From positions 248,001 through 312,000 of the forward strand of contig NZ_JABMKX010000012.1 of NCBI RefSeq assembly GCF_013204885.1: a DNA stretch of 64,000 nucleotides, given 5' to 3'. The DNA comes from Paenibacillus tritici. GTDB taxonomy: Bacteria; Bacillota; Bacilli; Paenibacillales; Paenibacillaceae. Every line of letters starts with the position of its first letter. Position 1 is the stretch's first letter. Below the pieces are notes generated by a model. The model ran no database searches. It saw only the letters and a list, made by a program, of their open reading frames with translations, and was not told the DNA's origin. Position numbers and translations under genes: made by a program. This document shows positions 31,843 to 40,261 of the stretch, piece by piece.

Positions 31843-33759
31843 ATGTCCGTTACCGCCAAATCACTCCCGCTCCTGCTTGCGCTCACCCTGCTGCAGGGAA
31901 ATCTGTCCTCAGCAGTCCCGCAAGCGAAGACCGGCTCTGCCGCATCCCATCAACCGAGGAGGATATCTATGGAACAATTACCTAAGAGAAGTGAAGTGCC
32001 CGCTGAGAACCGCTGGAAGCTTGAAGATATGTTTGCTTCAGAGAATCAGTGGGATGCCGAATATAAGGAAGTGAAAGAGCTAATTGCAAGTGCCGCTTCC
32101 TTCCAGGGCAAGCTGGATTCTCCAGATTCCCTCAAAAAATGCTTCGAGCTGGACGACAAGCTGTCCCTGCTGACTGAACGCCTCTATGTCTATGCGCATA
32201 TGCGCCAGGATGAGGATACGGCTGCACCGAAGTATCAGGCCCTCTCCTCCAAGGCCAAAAAGCTTGGCGTTGAAGCAGGAGAAGCCCTTTCTTTTGTCAC
32301 ACCGGAGATTCTGGCTCTGCCCGACGCCACCCTCGACCAGTTCATCTCTGACCCTTCGCTGTCCGACTACACCTTCACTTTGACTGAAATGAAGCGTGAG
32401 AAAGCCCATGTATTGTCCAAAGCGGAAGAAGCCCTGCTCGCCCAGGTCGGCACACTTGCCCAGGCCCCGCAAACGGTATTCGGCATGCTGAACAATGCGG
32501 ATCTCAAGTTCCCGAAGGTTAAGAATGAAGAAGGCAAGGAAGTCGAGCTGACTCATGGCAGCTACATTCAATTCCTCGAAAGCCCAGACCGTGAAGTGCG
32601 CAAGAATGCTTTCAAAGCGGTCTATGAAACTTACGGTAAACAGAAGAACACCATTGCGGCCACGCTGAGCGCGAATGTGAATAAGAATGTATTTTACTCC
32701 CGTGTGCGCAAATATCCTTCTGTCCTGGAAATGTCTCTGTACGGCGACAATATTCCGAAGGAAGTCTACACGAATCTGATCGACACTATCCATGAGAGCC
32801 TGCCGCTGATGCACCGTTATATGAAGCTGCGCCAGAAGCTGCTTGGAGTAGATGAGCTACATATGTATGACCTGTTCGCTCCGCTCGTGGACGAATATAA
32901 GCTGGATATCACCTTTGACGAGGCCAAGAAGATTACCAAGGAAGGTCTGAAGCCGCTTGGCGAAGACTACTTGGGCGTCCTGCAGGAAGGTTACGACAAA
33001 GGCTGGATCGATGTATATGAGAACGAGAACAAACGCACCGGCGCATACAGCTGGGGGGCTTACGGCACCCATCCTTATGTGCTGCTGAACCACAATGACA
33101 ACCTGAACAGTATGTTCACTCTGGCGCACGAGATGGGGCATGCCCTGCATTCCTATTATTCGGATACGGCGCTGAAGTACCGGGATGCACAGTACACTAT
33201 TTTCCTGGCTGAAGTCGCTTCTACTACCAATGAGGCCCTGCTGATGGATTATCTGCTGAACAAGTCCACGGACCCCAAGGAAAAAATGTACCTGCTCACC
33301 TATTATGCCGACCAGTTCCGCACCACAGTATTCCGGCAGACGATGTTCGCTGAATTCGAGAAGATCATTCACCAGCGTGCGGAAGAAGGCGAATCGCTTA
33401 CTCCTCAGGATCTCTCGGCCATCTACTATGACCTGAATGTCAAGTATTACGGCAAGGATATGGTGATTGATCAGGACATTGAGATGGAATGGGCACGGAT
33501 TCCGCATTTCTACAACAGCTTCTATGTCTACAAATATGCTACCGGCTTCTCGGCGGCAACGAGCTTCGCCAAACAGATTCTGGAGGAAGGCCAACCGGCG
33601 GTAGACCGTTACCTCGGCTTCCTGAAGAGCGGCGGCAGTGATTATTCCATCAACATTCTCTCCAAGGCCGGGGTTGACATGTCCTCCCCTGAGCCGATCC
33701 GCGAAGCAATGAGCGTATTCGAAAGCGTGATCGAGCAGATGGAACAGTTGACCAAGTAA
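31843..33759 (+). CDS. pepF: Oligoendopeptidase F with optional signal-like N terminus
   Basis: Zinc oligopeptidase of family M3. Zinc/catalytic motif HEMGHALH at about 428-435 with the third ligand Glu in FLAEVASTTNEALL. The usual PepF begins at MEQLPKR; here that methionine is residue 43 (base 31969) and has its own site GAGGAGG six bases upstream. An earlier ATG (31843) with AGGAGG eight bases upstream adds 42 residues containing a hydrophobic segment (SLPLLLALTLLQGNLSSA) that looks like a signal peptide. Both forms could be made, one exported and one cytoplasmic. PepF degrades short peptides. Confidence 0.93.
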   Translation: MSVTAKSLPLLLALTLLQGNLSSAVPQAKTGSAASHQPRRISMEQLPKRSEVPAENRWKLEDMFASENQWDAEYKEVKELIASAASFQGKLDSPDSLKKCFELDDKLSLLTERLYVYAHMRQDEDTAAPKYQALSSKAKKLGVEAGEALSFVTPEILALPDATLDQFISDPSLSDYTFTLTEMKREKAHVLSKAEEALLAQVGTLAQAPQTVFGMLNNADLKFPKVKNEEGKEVELTHGSYIQFLESPDREVRKNAFKAVYETYGKQKNTIAATLSANVNKNVFYSRVRKYPSVLEMSLYGDNIPKEVYTNLIDTIHESLPLMHRYMKLRQKLLGVDELHMYDLFAPLVDEYKLDITFDEAKKITKEGLKPLGEDYLGVLQEGYDKGWIDVYENENKRTGAYSWGAYGTHPYVLLNHNDNLNSMFTLAHEMGHALHSYYSDTALKYRDAQYTIFLAEVASTTNEALLMDYLLNKSTDPKEKMYLLTYYADQFRTTVFRQTMFAEFEKIIHQRAEEGESLTPQDLSAIYYDLNVKYYGKDMVIDQDIEMEWARIPHFYNSFYVYKYATGFSAATSFAKQILEEGQPAVDRYLGFLKSGGSDYSINILSKAGVDMSSPEPIREAMSVFESVIEQMEQLTK

Positions 33760-33784
33760 CACAGAAAGCTTAGTATAACAGTAA

Positions 33785-33812
33785 TCCCTTGCCCTCTGCG
33801 GGCAGGGGATTT
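33785..33812 (+). terminator. Hairpin after pepF
   Basis: TCCC..GCCC pairs with GGGC..GGGA, followed by a T-rich stretch (TTTATATTG). Moderate. Confidence 0.55.
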
Positions 33813-33844
33813 ATATTGTCACACCGAACCGAGGAGGAAGAAAC

Positions 33845-34165
33845 ATGAAATTTCAATGGTCACTTATATTAGGCTTATTTTTCGCCCTGCTGACCGCAGT
33901 ATTCGCAGTCATGAATGTAGATACGGTTCCGGTTAATTTCGGCTTTGACGTTGTAAGCATCCCGCTTATTCTAGTGATCCTTGGCTGTGCGCTGATCGGG
34001 GGTCTTGTGGTGGGTTCTTATGGGATTTTTCGCCAGTATAAGCTGCAGAAGCAGATCAAGAACCTGAACGCCGAGCTTGCCAAGCTCCGTGATGCGGGCA
34101 GTGCTATGGATTCCCTGAACATCCCTAATGATTCTGTCCCTACAGAAGGAACCTCTCAGTTATAA
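33845..34165 (+). CDS. LapA-domain membrane protein
   Basis: 106 residues with two membrane helices (about 5-25 and 38-60) followed by a cytoplasmic coiled-coil-like tail (QLQKQIKNLNAELAKL region, about 66-90). The WSLILGLFFALLTAVFAVMN and NVDTVPVNFGF pattern is that of the LapA (DUF1049) domain; in Firmicutes it is not linked to LPS and its role is not defined. ATG with GAGGAGG upstream. 28 bases before the M42 peptidase gene, likely cotranscribed. Confidence 0.85.
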   Translation: MKFQWSLILGLFFALLTAVFAVMNVDTVPVNFGFDVVSIPLILVILGCALIGGLVVGSYGIFRQYKLQKQIKNLNAELAKLRDAGSAMDSLNIPNDSVPTEGTSQL

Positions 34166-34193
34166 CCCATATACCGAATAGGAGGAACATCCC

Positions 34194-35237
34194 TTGCTTA
34201 ACATCCAGCCCAATGAAGAATATATCCTGACCCTGCTCAAAAAACTGCTGGACACCCCCAGCCCCAGCGGCTTCACCGCCCAGGTAATGGCTCTTGTAGC
34301 CGAAGAAGCCGCAGCGCTGAACATCCCGCTCAGCTGGAATGAGAAAGGCGGCGCCATGGTTACCGTGCCCGGCCTCGACCCTTCCCGCACCATTGGCATC
34401 AGTGCCCATGTGGATACGCTCGGCGCCATGGTCCGCTCCATTAAACCTAATGGTACCCTCCGCTTAACTTCGGTTGGCGGCTTCACCATGAATAGCATTG
34501 AGAATGAATACTGTATCATCCATACACGCAGCGGATTAACTTACACCGGCACCATTCTGACAAGCCACCCTTCCGTACATGTATATGCCGATGCGCGTGA
34601 TTTCAAACGCTCCGAAGAAAACATGGAGATCCGTATTGATGAGCCCGTCTCTACCAAAGATGATGTACTTAAGCTGGGGATTTCCGTCGGAGACTTCATC
34701 TCTTTTGACGCCCGTGCCGTGCTTACCCCAAGCGGATATATCAAGTCGCGTCACCTTGATGACAAAGCCAGTGTGGCTGCGTTATTCGGGCTTCTGGAGA
34801 GCATCCGGCGCGAAGGCTGGAAGCCGCTGCACAACCTCTCCCTGCTGATCTCCAATTATGAAGAGGTTGGACACGGCGCAGCCTGGATTCCGGGCGAAAT
34901 CAATGAGATGATTGCTGTGGATATGGGCGCGATGGGCGATGACCTGAGCTGCAAGGAGACCGATGTCTCTATCTGTGCGAAGGATTCCTCCGGCCCTTAT
35001 GACTATGCTATGACCAGCCGGATGATCGAGCTGGCGAACGGTCTGGCGATTCCATTTGCGGTAGATATCTATCCGCAATATGGCTCAGATGCTTCAGCAG
35101 CGCTGCGCGGCGGCAATAATATCCGCGCCGCGCTGATCGGCCCCGGCGTCCATGCCTCCCATTCCATGGAGCGCACCCATAAGCAGGCTGTGCTGAATAC
35201 AACTAAGCTGCTTGCGGCTTATGTGGGGGCGAACTGA
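34194..35237 (+). CDS. M42-family aminopeptidase (FrvX/YsdC-like)
   Basis: Co-catalytic metallo-aminopeptidase of 347 residues, usually a large tetrahedral oligomer. Metal ligands: His in SAHVDTLG (about 72), Asp in HLDDKASV (about 187), catalytic Glu pair in SNYEEVGHGA (about 224), Asp in AVDMGA (about 246) and His in GVHASHSMERTH (about 324). TTG start with GGAGG eight bases upstream. Trims peptides; may work together with PepF upstream in peptide turnover (inference). Confidence 0.92.
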   Translation: MLNIQPNEEYILTLLKKLLDTPSPSGFTAQVMALVAEEAAALNIPLSWNEKGGAMVTVPGLDPSRTIGISAHVDTLGAMVRSIKPNGTLRLTSVGGFTMNSIENEYCIIHTRSGLTYTGTILTSHPSVHVYADARDFKRSEENMEIRIDEPVSTKDDVLKLGISVGDFISFDARAVLTPSGYIKSRHLDDKASVAALFGLLESIRREGWKPLHNLSLLISNYEEVGHGAAWIPGEINEMIAVDMGAMGDDLSCKETDVSICAKDSSGPYDYAMTSRMIELANGLAIPFAVDIYPQYGSDASAALRGGNNIRAALIGPGVHASHSMERTHKQAVLNTTKLLAAYVGAN

Positions 35238-35261
35238 TATTAGAGGCGGCTTATCGGGTCC

Positions 35262-35478
35262 GGCAAGGGCGAAGCTGACTCAGCCGGGCAGCGGGCTCGG
35301 CGGCGGGCAGCTGACTGGGCCGGGCAGCGAACCCTGAAGGGCAGCGCGCTCAGCGAACAGCGGACTCGGCGGCGGACAGCGTGGGGCAGCGGGCTCGGCG
35401 GACAGCGCGAGGCAGCGGGCTCGGCAGACAGCGCGGGGCAGCGGGCTCGGCAGACAGCGCGAGGCAGCGGACTCTAGA
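35262..35478. repeat. GC-rich 26-bp tandem repeat
   Basis: Four clear units of 26 bases start at 35374, 35400, 35426 and 35452 (core GACAGCGCGGGGCAGCGGGC), preceded by decayed versions back to about 35262. It starts 25 bases after the M42 stop and ends 15 bases before the palindromic element copy B, an arrangement much like that at 7.3-7.9 kb. Confidence 0.8.
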
Positions 35479-35492
35479 GCCTTACCTCCCGG

Positions 35493-35686
35493 CCAGCAAG
35501 TGGAAAAAGGTAGCTTAATTTGCTGGTTTTACGAGGATTTCCGGAAGCAAGTGGATAAACGACATCTATTATGTGGGTTTGAGCGAATTCGGGTGAAATA
35601 TGATGATTTAAGTGCTGTTTATCCATCTGCTTCATTCGCAGGGCGCCCTCGTCCATCAGCAGGTGGATAAAATCCAACTAAATCCT
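35493..35686. repeat. Dispersed palindromic element, copy B
   Basis: Three modules as in copy A (7662-7864): AGCAAGTGGAAAAAGG..CTTAAT, an inverted-repeat module (35543-35634), AGGTGGATAAAATCCAACTA. In the middle module GAAGCAAGTGGATAAAC (35544-35560) faces GTTTATCCATCTGCTTC (35617-35633) with 15 of 17 pairs. Relative to copy A the stem base pair after GGA changes from A-T to T-A. Bases 35687-35781 show nothing recognisable. Confidence 0.75.
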
Positions 35687-35781
35687 TATGCGCATCAAAC
35701 CCGTCTAGTCTAATAGCGATGCCCGTTCGGAATCGGGAATTGCCAACAATACTTATGTGTGATAAATCTCCTATTCAATAC

Positions 35782-35828
35782 AAAAAATGCTGCACCGGCT
35801 TATTTAAATAGCTGGTGCAGCATTTTTG
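35782..35828. terminator. Bidirectional terminator-like hairpin
   Basis: AAAAATGCTGCACC and GGTGCAGCATTTTT, plus inner GCT/AGC, 10-base loop. May end the TPR gene transcript (minus) or anything crossing the repeat island (plus). Confidence 0.75.
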
Positions 35829-35839
35829 GCAGAACAACC

Positions 35840-35923
35840 ATTCTGGATTAGAGCCGCGATCACGATGGATATTCTGGATTAGAGCCGCGATCACGATGGA
35901 TATGTTGTATTTCGGGCAGGATT
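35840..35923. repeat. 31-bp direct tandem duplication plus family 3 half-element
   Basis: The 31 bases at 35840-35870 are repeated exactly at 35871-35901 (core GGATTAGAGCCGCGATCACG). Directly after comes ATGTTGTATTTCGGGCAGGA with TT (35902-35923), which recurs with one change as the right arm of the palindrome at 36640-36714. Confidence 0.75.
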
Positions 35924-35986
35924 TGCGCATAGCCCGGCCCGGATTAGATATTTCCGCTATGATACGGCTTCTCTAACCCATTGTGG

Positions 35987-36475
35987 CTAAGGCCACACCT
36001 GCTCCAGCTTATCCGCGTAGAACATAATGGCCTTACTGTACTCTTGGATACCGGCATCGGCGGAGGTATCTGCAAGCAGCTTAAGAAGCAGCTCCATCGC
36101 CTCAGTATGCGCACCCAGATTATGCAGCGTCATCGCCAGGAATGCCTGGAACTCCGCACGCTGCGGGAATTCAAGCGCACCCTGCTCCAGGATCACACGG
36201 GATGCTGCATACTCTCCAAGCGTCCGGTACGTGCTGCCGAGTCCCAGCATTGCGCCCGCCTTCTGCTCCGCATCCGCAAGACCCAGCGCAAGACTCCGCT
36301 CATAATAGGACACAGCTTCTCTCTCCAGACCCAGCACATCGTGCGTCCAGGCCAGCTGATAGTGCAGCTCAGCATTACTGTCATCCGCTGATAATAACTC
36401 AAGCAGGAGGACTCTCGCTTCCTCCGCCTGGCCGGAGGTCCGCAGCGCTATGGCAGCTTCAATGGTACTTGTCAC
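35987..36475 (-). CDS. Tetratricopeptide-repeat protein
   Basis: 162 residues, all-helical, made of about four TPR units (EARVLLLELLSADDSNAELH, LAWTHDVLGLEREAVSYYER, GLGSTYRTLGEYAASRVILE, FLAMTLHNLGAHTEAMELLL). No catalytic domain and no signal, so a cytoplasmic protein-protein scaffold. GTG start with GGAGG nine bases upstream. The gene lies alone between two repeat clusters; a fifth helix pair caps the C terminus (about 135-160). Similar small TPR proteins are common in Paenibacillus and have no defined partner. Confidence 0.85.
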   Translation of the reverse strand: MTSTIEAAIALRTSGQAEEARVLLLELLSADDSNAELHYQLAWTHDVLGLEREAVSYYERSLALGLADAEQKAGAMLGLGSTYRTLGEYAASRVILEQGALEFPQRAEFQAFLAMTLHNLGAHTEAMELLLKLLADTSADAGIQEYSKAIMFYADKLEQVWP

Positions 36476-36532
36476 TAACAGCGCCCTCCTTCCATGATGT
36501 AGCTCTAGTATGACAAATTAATAACAAGTAGA

Positions 36533-36610
36533 TACGGCTTTGCCGTCCTTTTAAAGGACGGTCCCGTTTCAGCGAGAAATAGAAGGATAAGTATTGTGTG
36601 CAACCTATCT
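36533..36610 (+). repeat. Dispersed hairpin element, family 2, copy 2
   Basis: CCGTCC (36543-36548) pairs with GGACGG (36556-36561), then GTTTCAGCGAGAAATAGAAG and GATAAGTATTGTGTGCAAC. The outer left arm seen in copies 1 and 3 is missing. Lies between the TPR and ABC-F genes. Confidence 0.7.
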
Positions 36611-36639
36611 AATCCTCCTCAGACGCTTGTAAAAGGTGA

Positions 36640-36714
36640 AATCCTGCCATTTATACAACATTCCCCGGCTCTGGGCCGGTAGGATGGGGCCAATGTTGTA
36701 TTCCGGGCAGGATT
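36640..36714. repeat. 75-bp palindrome, family 3
   Basis: AATCCTGCC (36640-36648) pairs with GGCAGGATT (36706-36714), and ATACAACATT (36653-36662) with AATGTTGTAT (36692-36701), separated by a 4-by-4 mismatch. The loop (CCCCGGCTCTGGGCCGGTAG and nine more) contains a further GC-rich hairpin. Right arm recurs at 35902-35923. Confidence 0.75.
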
Positions 36715-36767
36715 GGCTATCAAGTTACCAGATCTCTGCCCGGGAAGGCCGATAATCCGGGGAATGC

Positions 36768-38711
36768 TCACGCTTTCCCGGCGATCTTCTCCGCCAGCTC
36801 GTTCAGATAGGTCCAGCGCTCCATCAGGCGCTCCAGCTCTGCTTCAGCCTGCCGCTGCTTCTCCACCAGCTCCTGCAGCCTGCCTGAGTCTGCAAAGGCT
36901 GCCTCCATCTGTGACGCAATCTCCACGAGACGCTGTTCAGCCTGTTCGATTGCCTCGTCTATGCCCTCGTATTCCTTCTGCTCCTTGAAGGTGAACTTCA
37001 GCTTCTCGCGGGAAGCTGCGGCAGCCGGTGTATTCACTTCCTGCTCAGCAGCCACACCCGAAGCGCGTCCGGAGGTAGCTTCCGACTTGGCGGAGCTTCC
37101 GCTGCCGGACGGCACGTTCTTCGCCAGCCACTCTTCATATTCGCTATAATCCCCGACATGCAGGCGGATAGCCCCGTCCTCGAACGCAATCAGCTTATCC
37201 ACTGTACGGTCCAGGAAGTACCGGTCATGGGATACGGTGAAGACTACACCGGGGAATTCATCCAGATAGTCCTCCAGCACCGCCAGGGTTCCGATATCCA
37301 GGTCATTCGTCGGCTCATCCAGCAGCAGCACATTCGGCGCCCCCATGAGTACACGGAGCAGGTAGAGCCGTCTTTTCTCGCCGCCGGACAGCTTCGAGAT
37401 CGGGGTCCACTGCATCGCAGGAGGGAACAGGAACCGTTCCAGCATTTGCCCGGCGGTAATCACACTGCCGTCTGCGGTCTTGATAATCTCCGCCTCTTCC
37501 TTCACATACTCAATAGCCCGCAGGCTCAGATCCATGTCCTGATGCTCCTGGGTGAAATAGCCCAGCTTGACGGTAGTCCCCAGCTGAACCTCTCCGCTAT
37601 CCGGCGTAATTTTACCGGCAATCAGGTTAAGCAGGGTAGACTTCCCGCTGCCGTTCTTGCCGACAATCCCTACGCGGTCCTGCGGTACAGCAATATAGGT
37701 CAGATCCTTGATTAAGGTCCGGCCGTCCAGCGATTTCGTAAGATCCTGAATTTCGATGATTTTGCGGCCTAGTCTTGTAGAGGCCACAGAGATATCCATC
37801 GAAGCCGCCGAAGCCCCTCCTGTGCTGTCTTTGAGCTTCTCGAAGCGGTCGATCCGCGCCTTCTGCTTCGTAGAGCGGGCTTTGGCTCCGCGTCTGATCC
37901 ACGCCAGCTCCGTGCGCAGCAGATTCTTGCGCTTCTGCTCCGCTGAGGCTTCGCGTTCTTCACGGTCCGCCTTCAGCTCCAGGAAGCGGGAATAGTTCGC
38001 TTCATAGCGGTACAGGCTGCCCCCGTCCAGCTCCAGCATCACGCTTGCTACCCGCTCCAGGAAATAACGGTCATGCGTAACCATCAGCAGCGCGCCGCGC
38101 CGCTTCTGCAAATACTGCTCCAGCCAGGCTACGGAATCCGTATCAATATGGTTGGTAGGCTCGTCCAGAATCAGCAGCTCCGAGGGCGTAATCAGCGCTG
38201 CGGCCAGCGCGACACGCTTGCGTTGTCCACCCGAGAGATTCTCCATCCGGGCATCGAACTGGGTAATGCCCAGCTTCGTCAGGACGGTCTTGGCCTCACT
38301 CTCCAGCTGCCAGGTACCGGCGGCATCAATAGCCTGGCTGATTGTGACCAGCCTGCCCTCCAGTCCCGAATCCCCCGGATTCTGCTCCAGAAGAGACAGG
38401 ATCTCCATATACTCCCGCATCGTCGCAAGCTCCGGTTCATCCCCGGCAAATACCTGCTGCAGCACTGTATTCCCAGACTCATACGGCGGATTCTGGGCCA
38501 GAAACTGCACCCGCACATCATTGCCAATCGCAATCTGCCCCGCGTCCGCTGTGTCCAGTCCGGCGATAATCTTCAGAAAGGTCGATTTACCTGTTCCATT
38601 GACGCCAATCACGCCAATCTTATCCCTGTCATCCATGCCAAAGGAGGCATCACGGAATAAGATTTTCTCCCCGTAGCTTTTGGAGAGATGTTCCACCGTC
38701 ATAATATTCAT
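36768..38711 (-). CDS. ABC-F family ATPase (Uup/YfmR-like)
   Basis: 647-residue soluble protein with two ABC domains and no membrane segment, acting on the ribosome. First domain: GVNGTGKST (about 36-44), LSGGQRKR, LLILDEPTNH; linker of about 80 charged residues (about 240-320); second: GKNGSGKST (about 350), LSGGEKRR, LLLDEPTND. The C-terminal part (about 545-647) is a Ser/Ala linker and a coiled coil, as in Uup and YfmR. Likely translation factor or, less likely, antibiotic-resistance ABC-F; the short interdomain linker favours the former. ATG with GAGG seven bases upstream. Confidence 0.92.
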   Translation of the reverse strand: MNIMTVEHLSKSYGEKILFRDASFGMDDRDKIGVIGVNGTGKSTFLKIIAGLDTADAGQIAIGNDVRVQFLAQNPPYESGNTVLQQVFAGDEPELATMREYMEILSLLEQNPGDSGLEGRLVTISQAIDAAGTWQLESEAKTVLTKLGITQFDARMENLSGGQRKRVALAAALITPSELLILDEPTNHIDTDSVAWLEQYLQKRRGALLMVTHDRYFLERVASVMLELDGGSLYRYEANYSRFLELKADREEREASAEQKRKNLLRTELAWIRRGAKARSTKQKARIDRFEKLKDSTGGASAASMDISVASTRLGRKIIEIQDLTKSLDGRTLIKDLTYIAVPQDRVGIVGKNGSGKSTLLNLIAGKITPDSGEVQLGTTVKLGYFTQEHQDMDLSLRAIEYVKEEAEIIKTADGSVITAGQMLERFLFPPAMQWTPISKLSGGEKRRLYLLRVLMGAPNVLLLDEPTNDLDIGTLAVLEDYLDEFPGVVFTVSHDRYFLDRTVDKLIAFEDGAIRLHVGDYSEYEEWLAKNVPSGSGSSAKSEATSGRASGVAAEQEVNTPAAAASREKLKFTFKEQKEYEGIDEAIEQAEQRLVEIASQMEAAFADSGRLQELVEKQRQAEAELERLMERWTYLNELAEKIAGKA

Positions 38712-38761
38712 CTGTTGTCCTCGCTTGCCTTATATTTTAAAACCAGAATTGGCTGTATTTC

Positions 38762-39367
38762 TTAGGGTTCAGACGGAAGATCACCAGACGCCGGATTCAG
38801 GCTGCCCAGTGCCCCGTTAATGAAGAGTCTGGCCGCAAACCTCGCCCGCTTATCCGCATCTGCTTCCGCAAACTCCGGGTTGAACAGGATATCCATCTTC
38901 AGGCGGTCGAGTATCCCGATATACGACTGTGCCATCAGCTCCGGCTCGGTTGCCCCGCCTTCCAGCAGCACCTTCACCACAGCCTGCATGTAGGCTTCCA
39001 TGAACTGGGCCATATAGGCCACCAGCTCAGGGTTATTGTTGGGCGCGCGGAAGAACAGCTTCGTATGCTGCTTGCGTTCATAATAATAGAACAAGTGGTG
39101 CTCGGCAATGACCGAGAGCTTATCTGTCAGTGTAGAGCAGATACGCAGCTTGCCCTCAAGCTGCTCGAGGAATTCTTCACAATCGCGGCGGGTGACCGCC
39201 ATGAACAGCTCTTCCTTGCTTGTAAAATATAAATAGACCGTGCCCTTGGCAATTCCCGCACGCTCCGCTACTTCCGACATCTTCGTCTCGTAGAAGCCGC
39301 CTGAACCGAAAAGCTCATAAGCGGCATCCAGAATCGCTGCATGTTTGTCTACAGATGCACTGCTCAA
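38762..39367 (-). CDS. TetR-family transcriptional regulator
   Basis: 201 residues from the TTG at 39367, which has GGAGGTG seven bases upstream; the frame is open further but lacks a better start. HTH at about 8-52 (AAILDAAYELFGSGGFYETK, SEVAERAGIAKGTVYLYF). Ligand domain with no recognisable relatives beyond the TetR C-terminal fold. Located between ABC-F and DUF92 genes; either could be a target. The 65-base gap before it may hold its promoter. Confidence 0.9.
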   Translation of the reverse strand: MSSASVDKHAAILDAAYELFGSGGFYETKMSEVAERAGIAKGTVYLYFTSKEELFMAVTRRDCEEFLEQLEGKLRICSTLTDKLSVIAEHHLFYYYERKQHTKLFFRAPNNNPELVAYMAQFMEAYMQAVVKVLLEGGATEPELMAQSYIGILDRLKMDILFNPEFAEADADKRARFAARLFINGALGSLNPASGDLPSEP

Positions 39368-39432
39368 CGGTTCACCTCCCCCCCAATTGTAATAATCAAC
39401 GATCTTACCGGATAACGTAACGTAGCCCGTCC

Positions 39433-40257
39433 TCATCCTATGTAACTGACCAGCAGCGCCACAGCACCGCCGAATATTGAACTCACCGCATTCACCGTAT
39501 CATTGTCCATCCAGCGCCAGCCCCGGGCATACACAGTAGGCGTCCCGCAATGCTGCGAGGCTTCCACCTCGCGGCCGCAGACCGCGCAGCGGTTCATCCG
39601 CTGCACCGTGGCTCCCAGGATCGAGTCGGCAAAAGCTCCGGCCAGCCCGCCCAGCAGTCCGGCCAGAACCAGCAGCAGCAAAGAGTGCGGCATCATGCCT
39701 GAGGCTGCCCGCAGCAGCCAGGAGGCGGCGCCGATCAATGCCCCGCCTGCTGCCGCCGCCAGCGTACCCGGCAGGGACACGCCCCCGGAGGCGCCCGCCT
39801 GCAGCACCTTCCCGGTCAGGACCGACCGGGGAGGCTTCCGGGCCAATGTGCCGATCTCTGTCGCCCAGGTATCCGAGGTCACGGTAGCCATGACCCCGAT
39901 GAACAGGAAGCCCCAGATTTCCAGCGGGTAAATTGCGTTCAGCAGAACCAGCAGCATACCAAGGCCGCCATTGGCGAAGACCTGGCCGGCGTCCCGGCGT
40001 CCCGTCTTGTCATACGTAGCCTCAAGCTCTGCCTTATTCTCATGATGAAGCCTCGACAGCAGGGTCGAGGAGATGAAGAACACCAGCAGGATGCCGAACC
40101 AGAACAGATTGCCCGCGCCGAAGTAGATCGTGCCCATCATGACTGCCGCCAGCATCCCCGAGAAGCTCAGCGACTGCTTCCAGTAAGCTGCACCGGCGAC
40201 CAGCAGCGCACCGCCGGCCCCGATAATCCATTGCAGCACTTCAAGTCCTGTGAGCAT
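39433..40257 (-). CDS. DUF92 membrane protein (VTE6/TMEM19-like)
   Basis: 274 residues, about seven membrane helices. Family motifs: RRDAGQVFANGG near 86, SDTWATEIG near 128 with conserved acidic residues, and GAFADSILGATVQ near 205. A Cys-x2-Cys...His/Cys cluster (CAVCGREVEASQHC, about 223-236) follows. Plant VTE6, a relative, is a phytyl-phosphate kinase, so an isoprenoid-phosphate kinase activity is possible but unproven in bacteria. Its start is four bases from the FAH gene stop, so they are cotranscribed. Confidence 0.85.
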   Translation of the reverse strand: MLTGLEVLQWIIGAGGALLVAGAAYWKQSLSFSGMLAAVMMGTIYFGAGNLFWFGILLVFFISSTLLSRLHHENKAELEATYDKTGRRDAGQVFANGGLGMLLVLLNAIYPLEIWGFLFIGVMATVTSDTWATEIGTLARKPPRSVLTGKVLQAGASGGVSLPGTLAAAAGGALIGAASWLLRAASGMMPHSLLLLVLAGLLGGLAGAFADSILGATVQRMNRCAVCGREVEASQHCGTPTVYARGWRWMDNDTVNAVSSIFGGAVALLVSYIG

Positions 40258-40261
40258 CGCC

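Noticed and set aside
35474..35677. 67-codon frame in copy B
   Set aside because: Lies within the palindromic element; see copy A.
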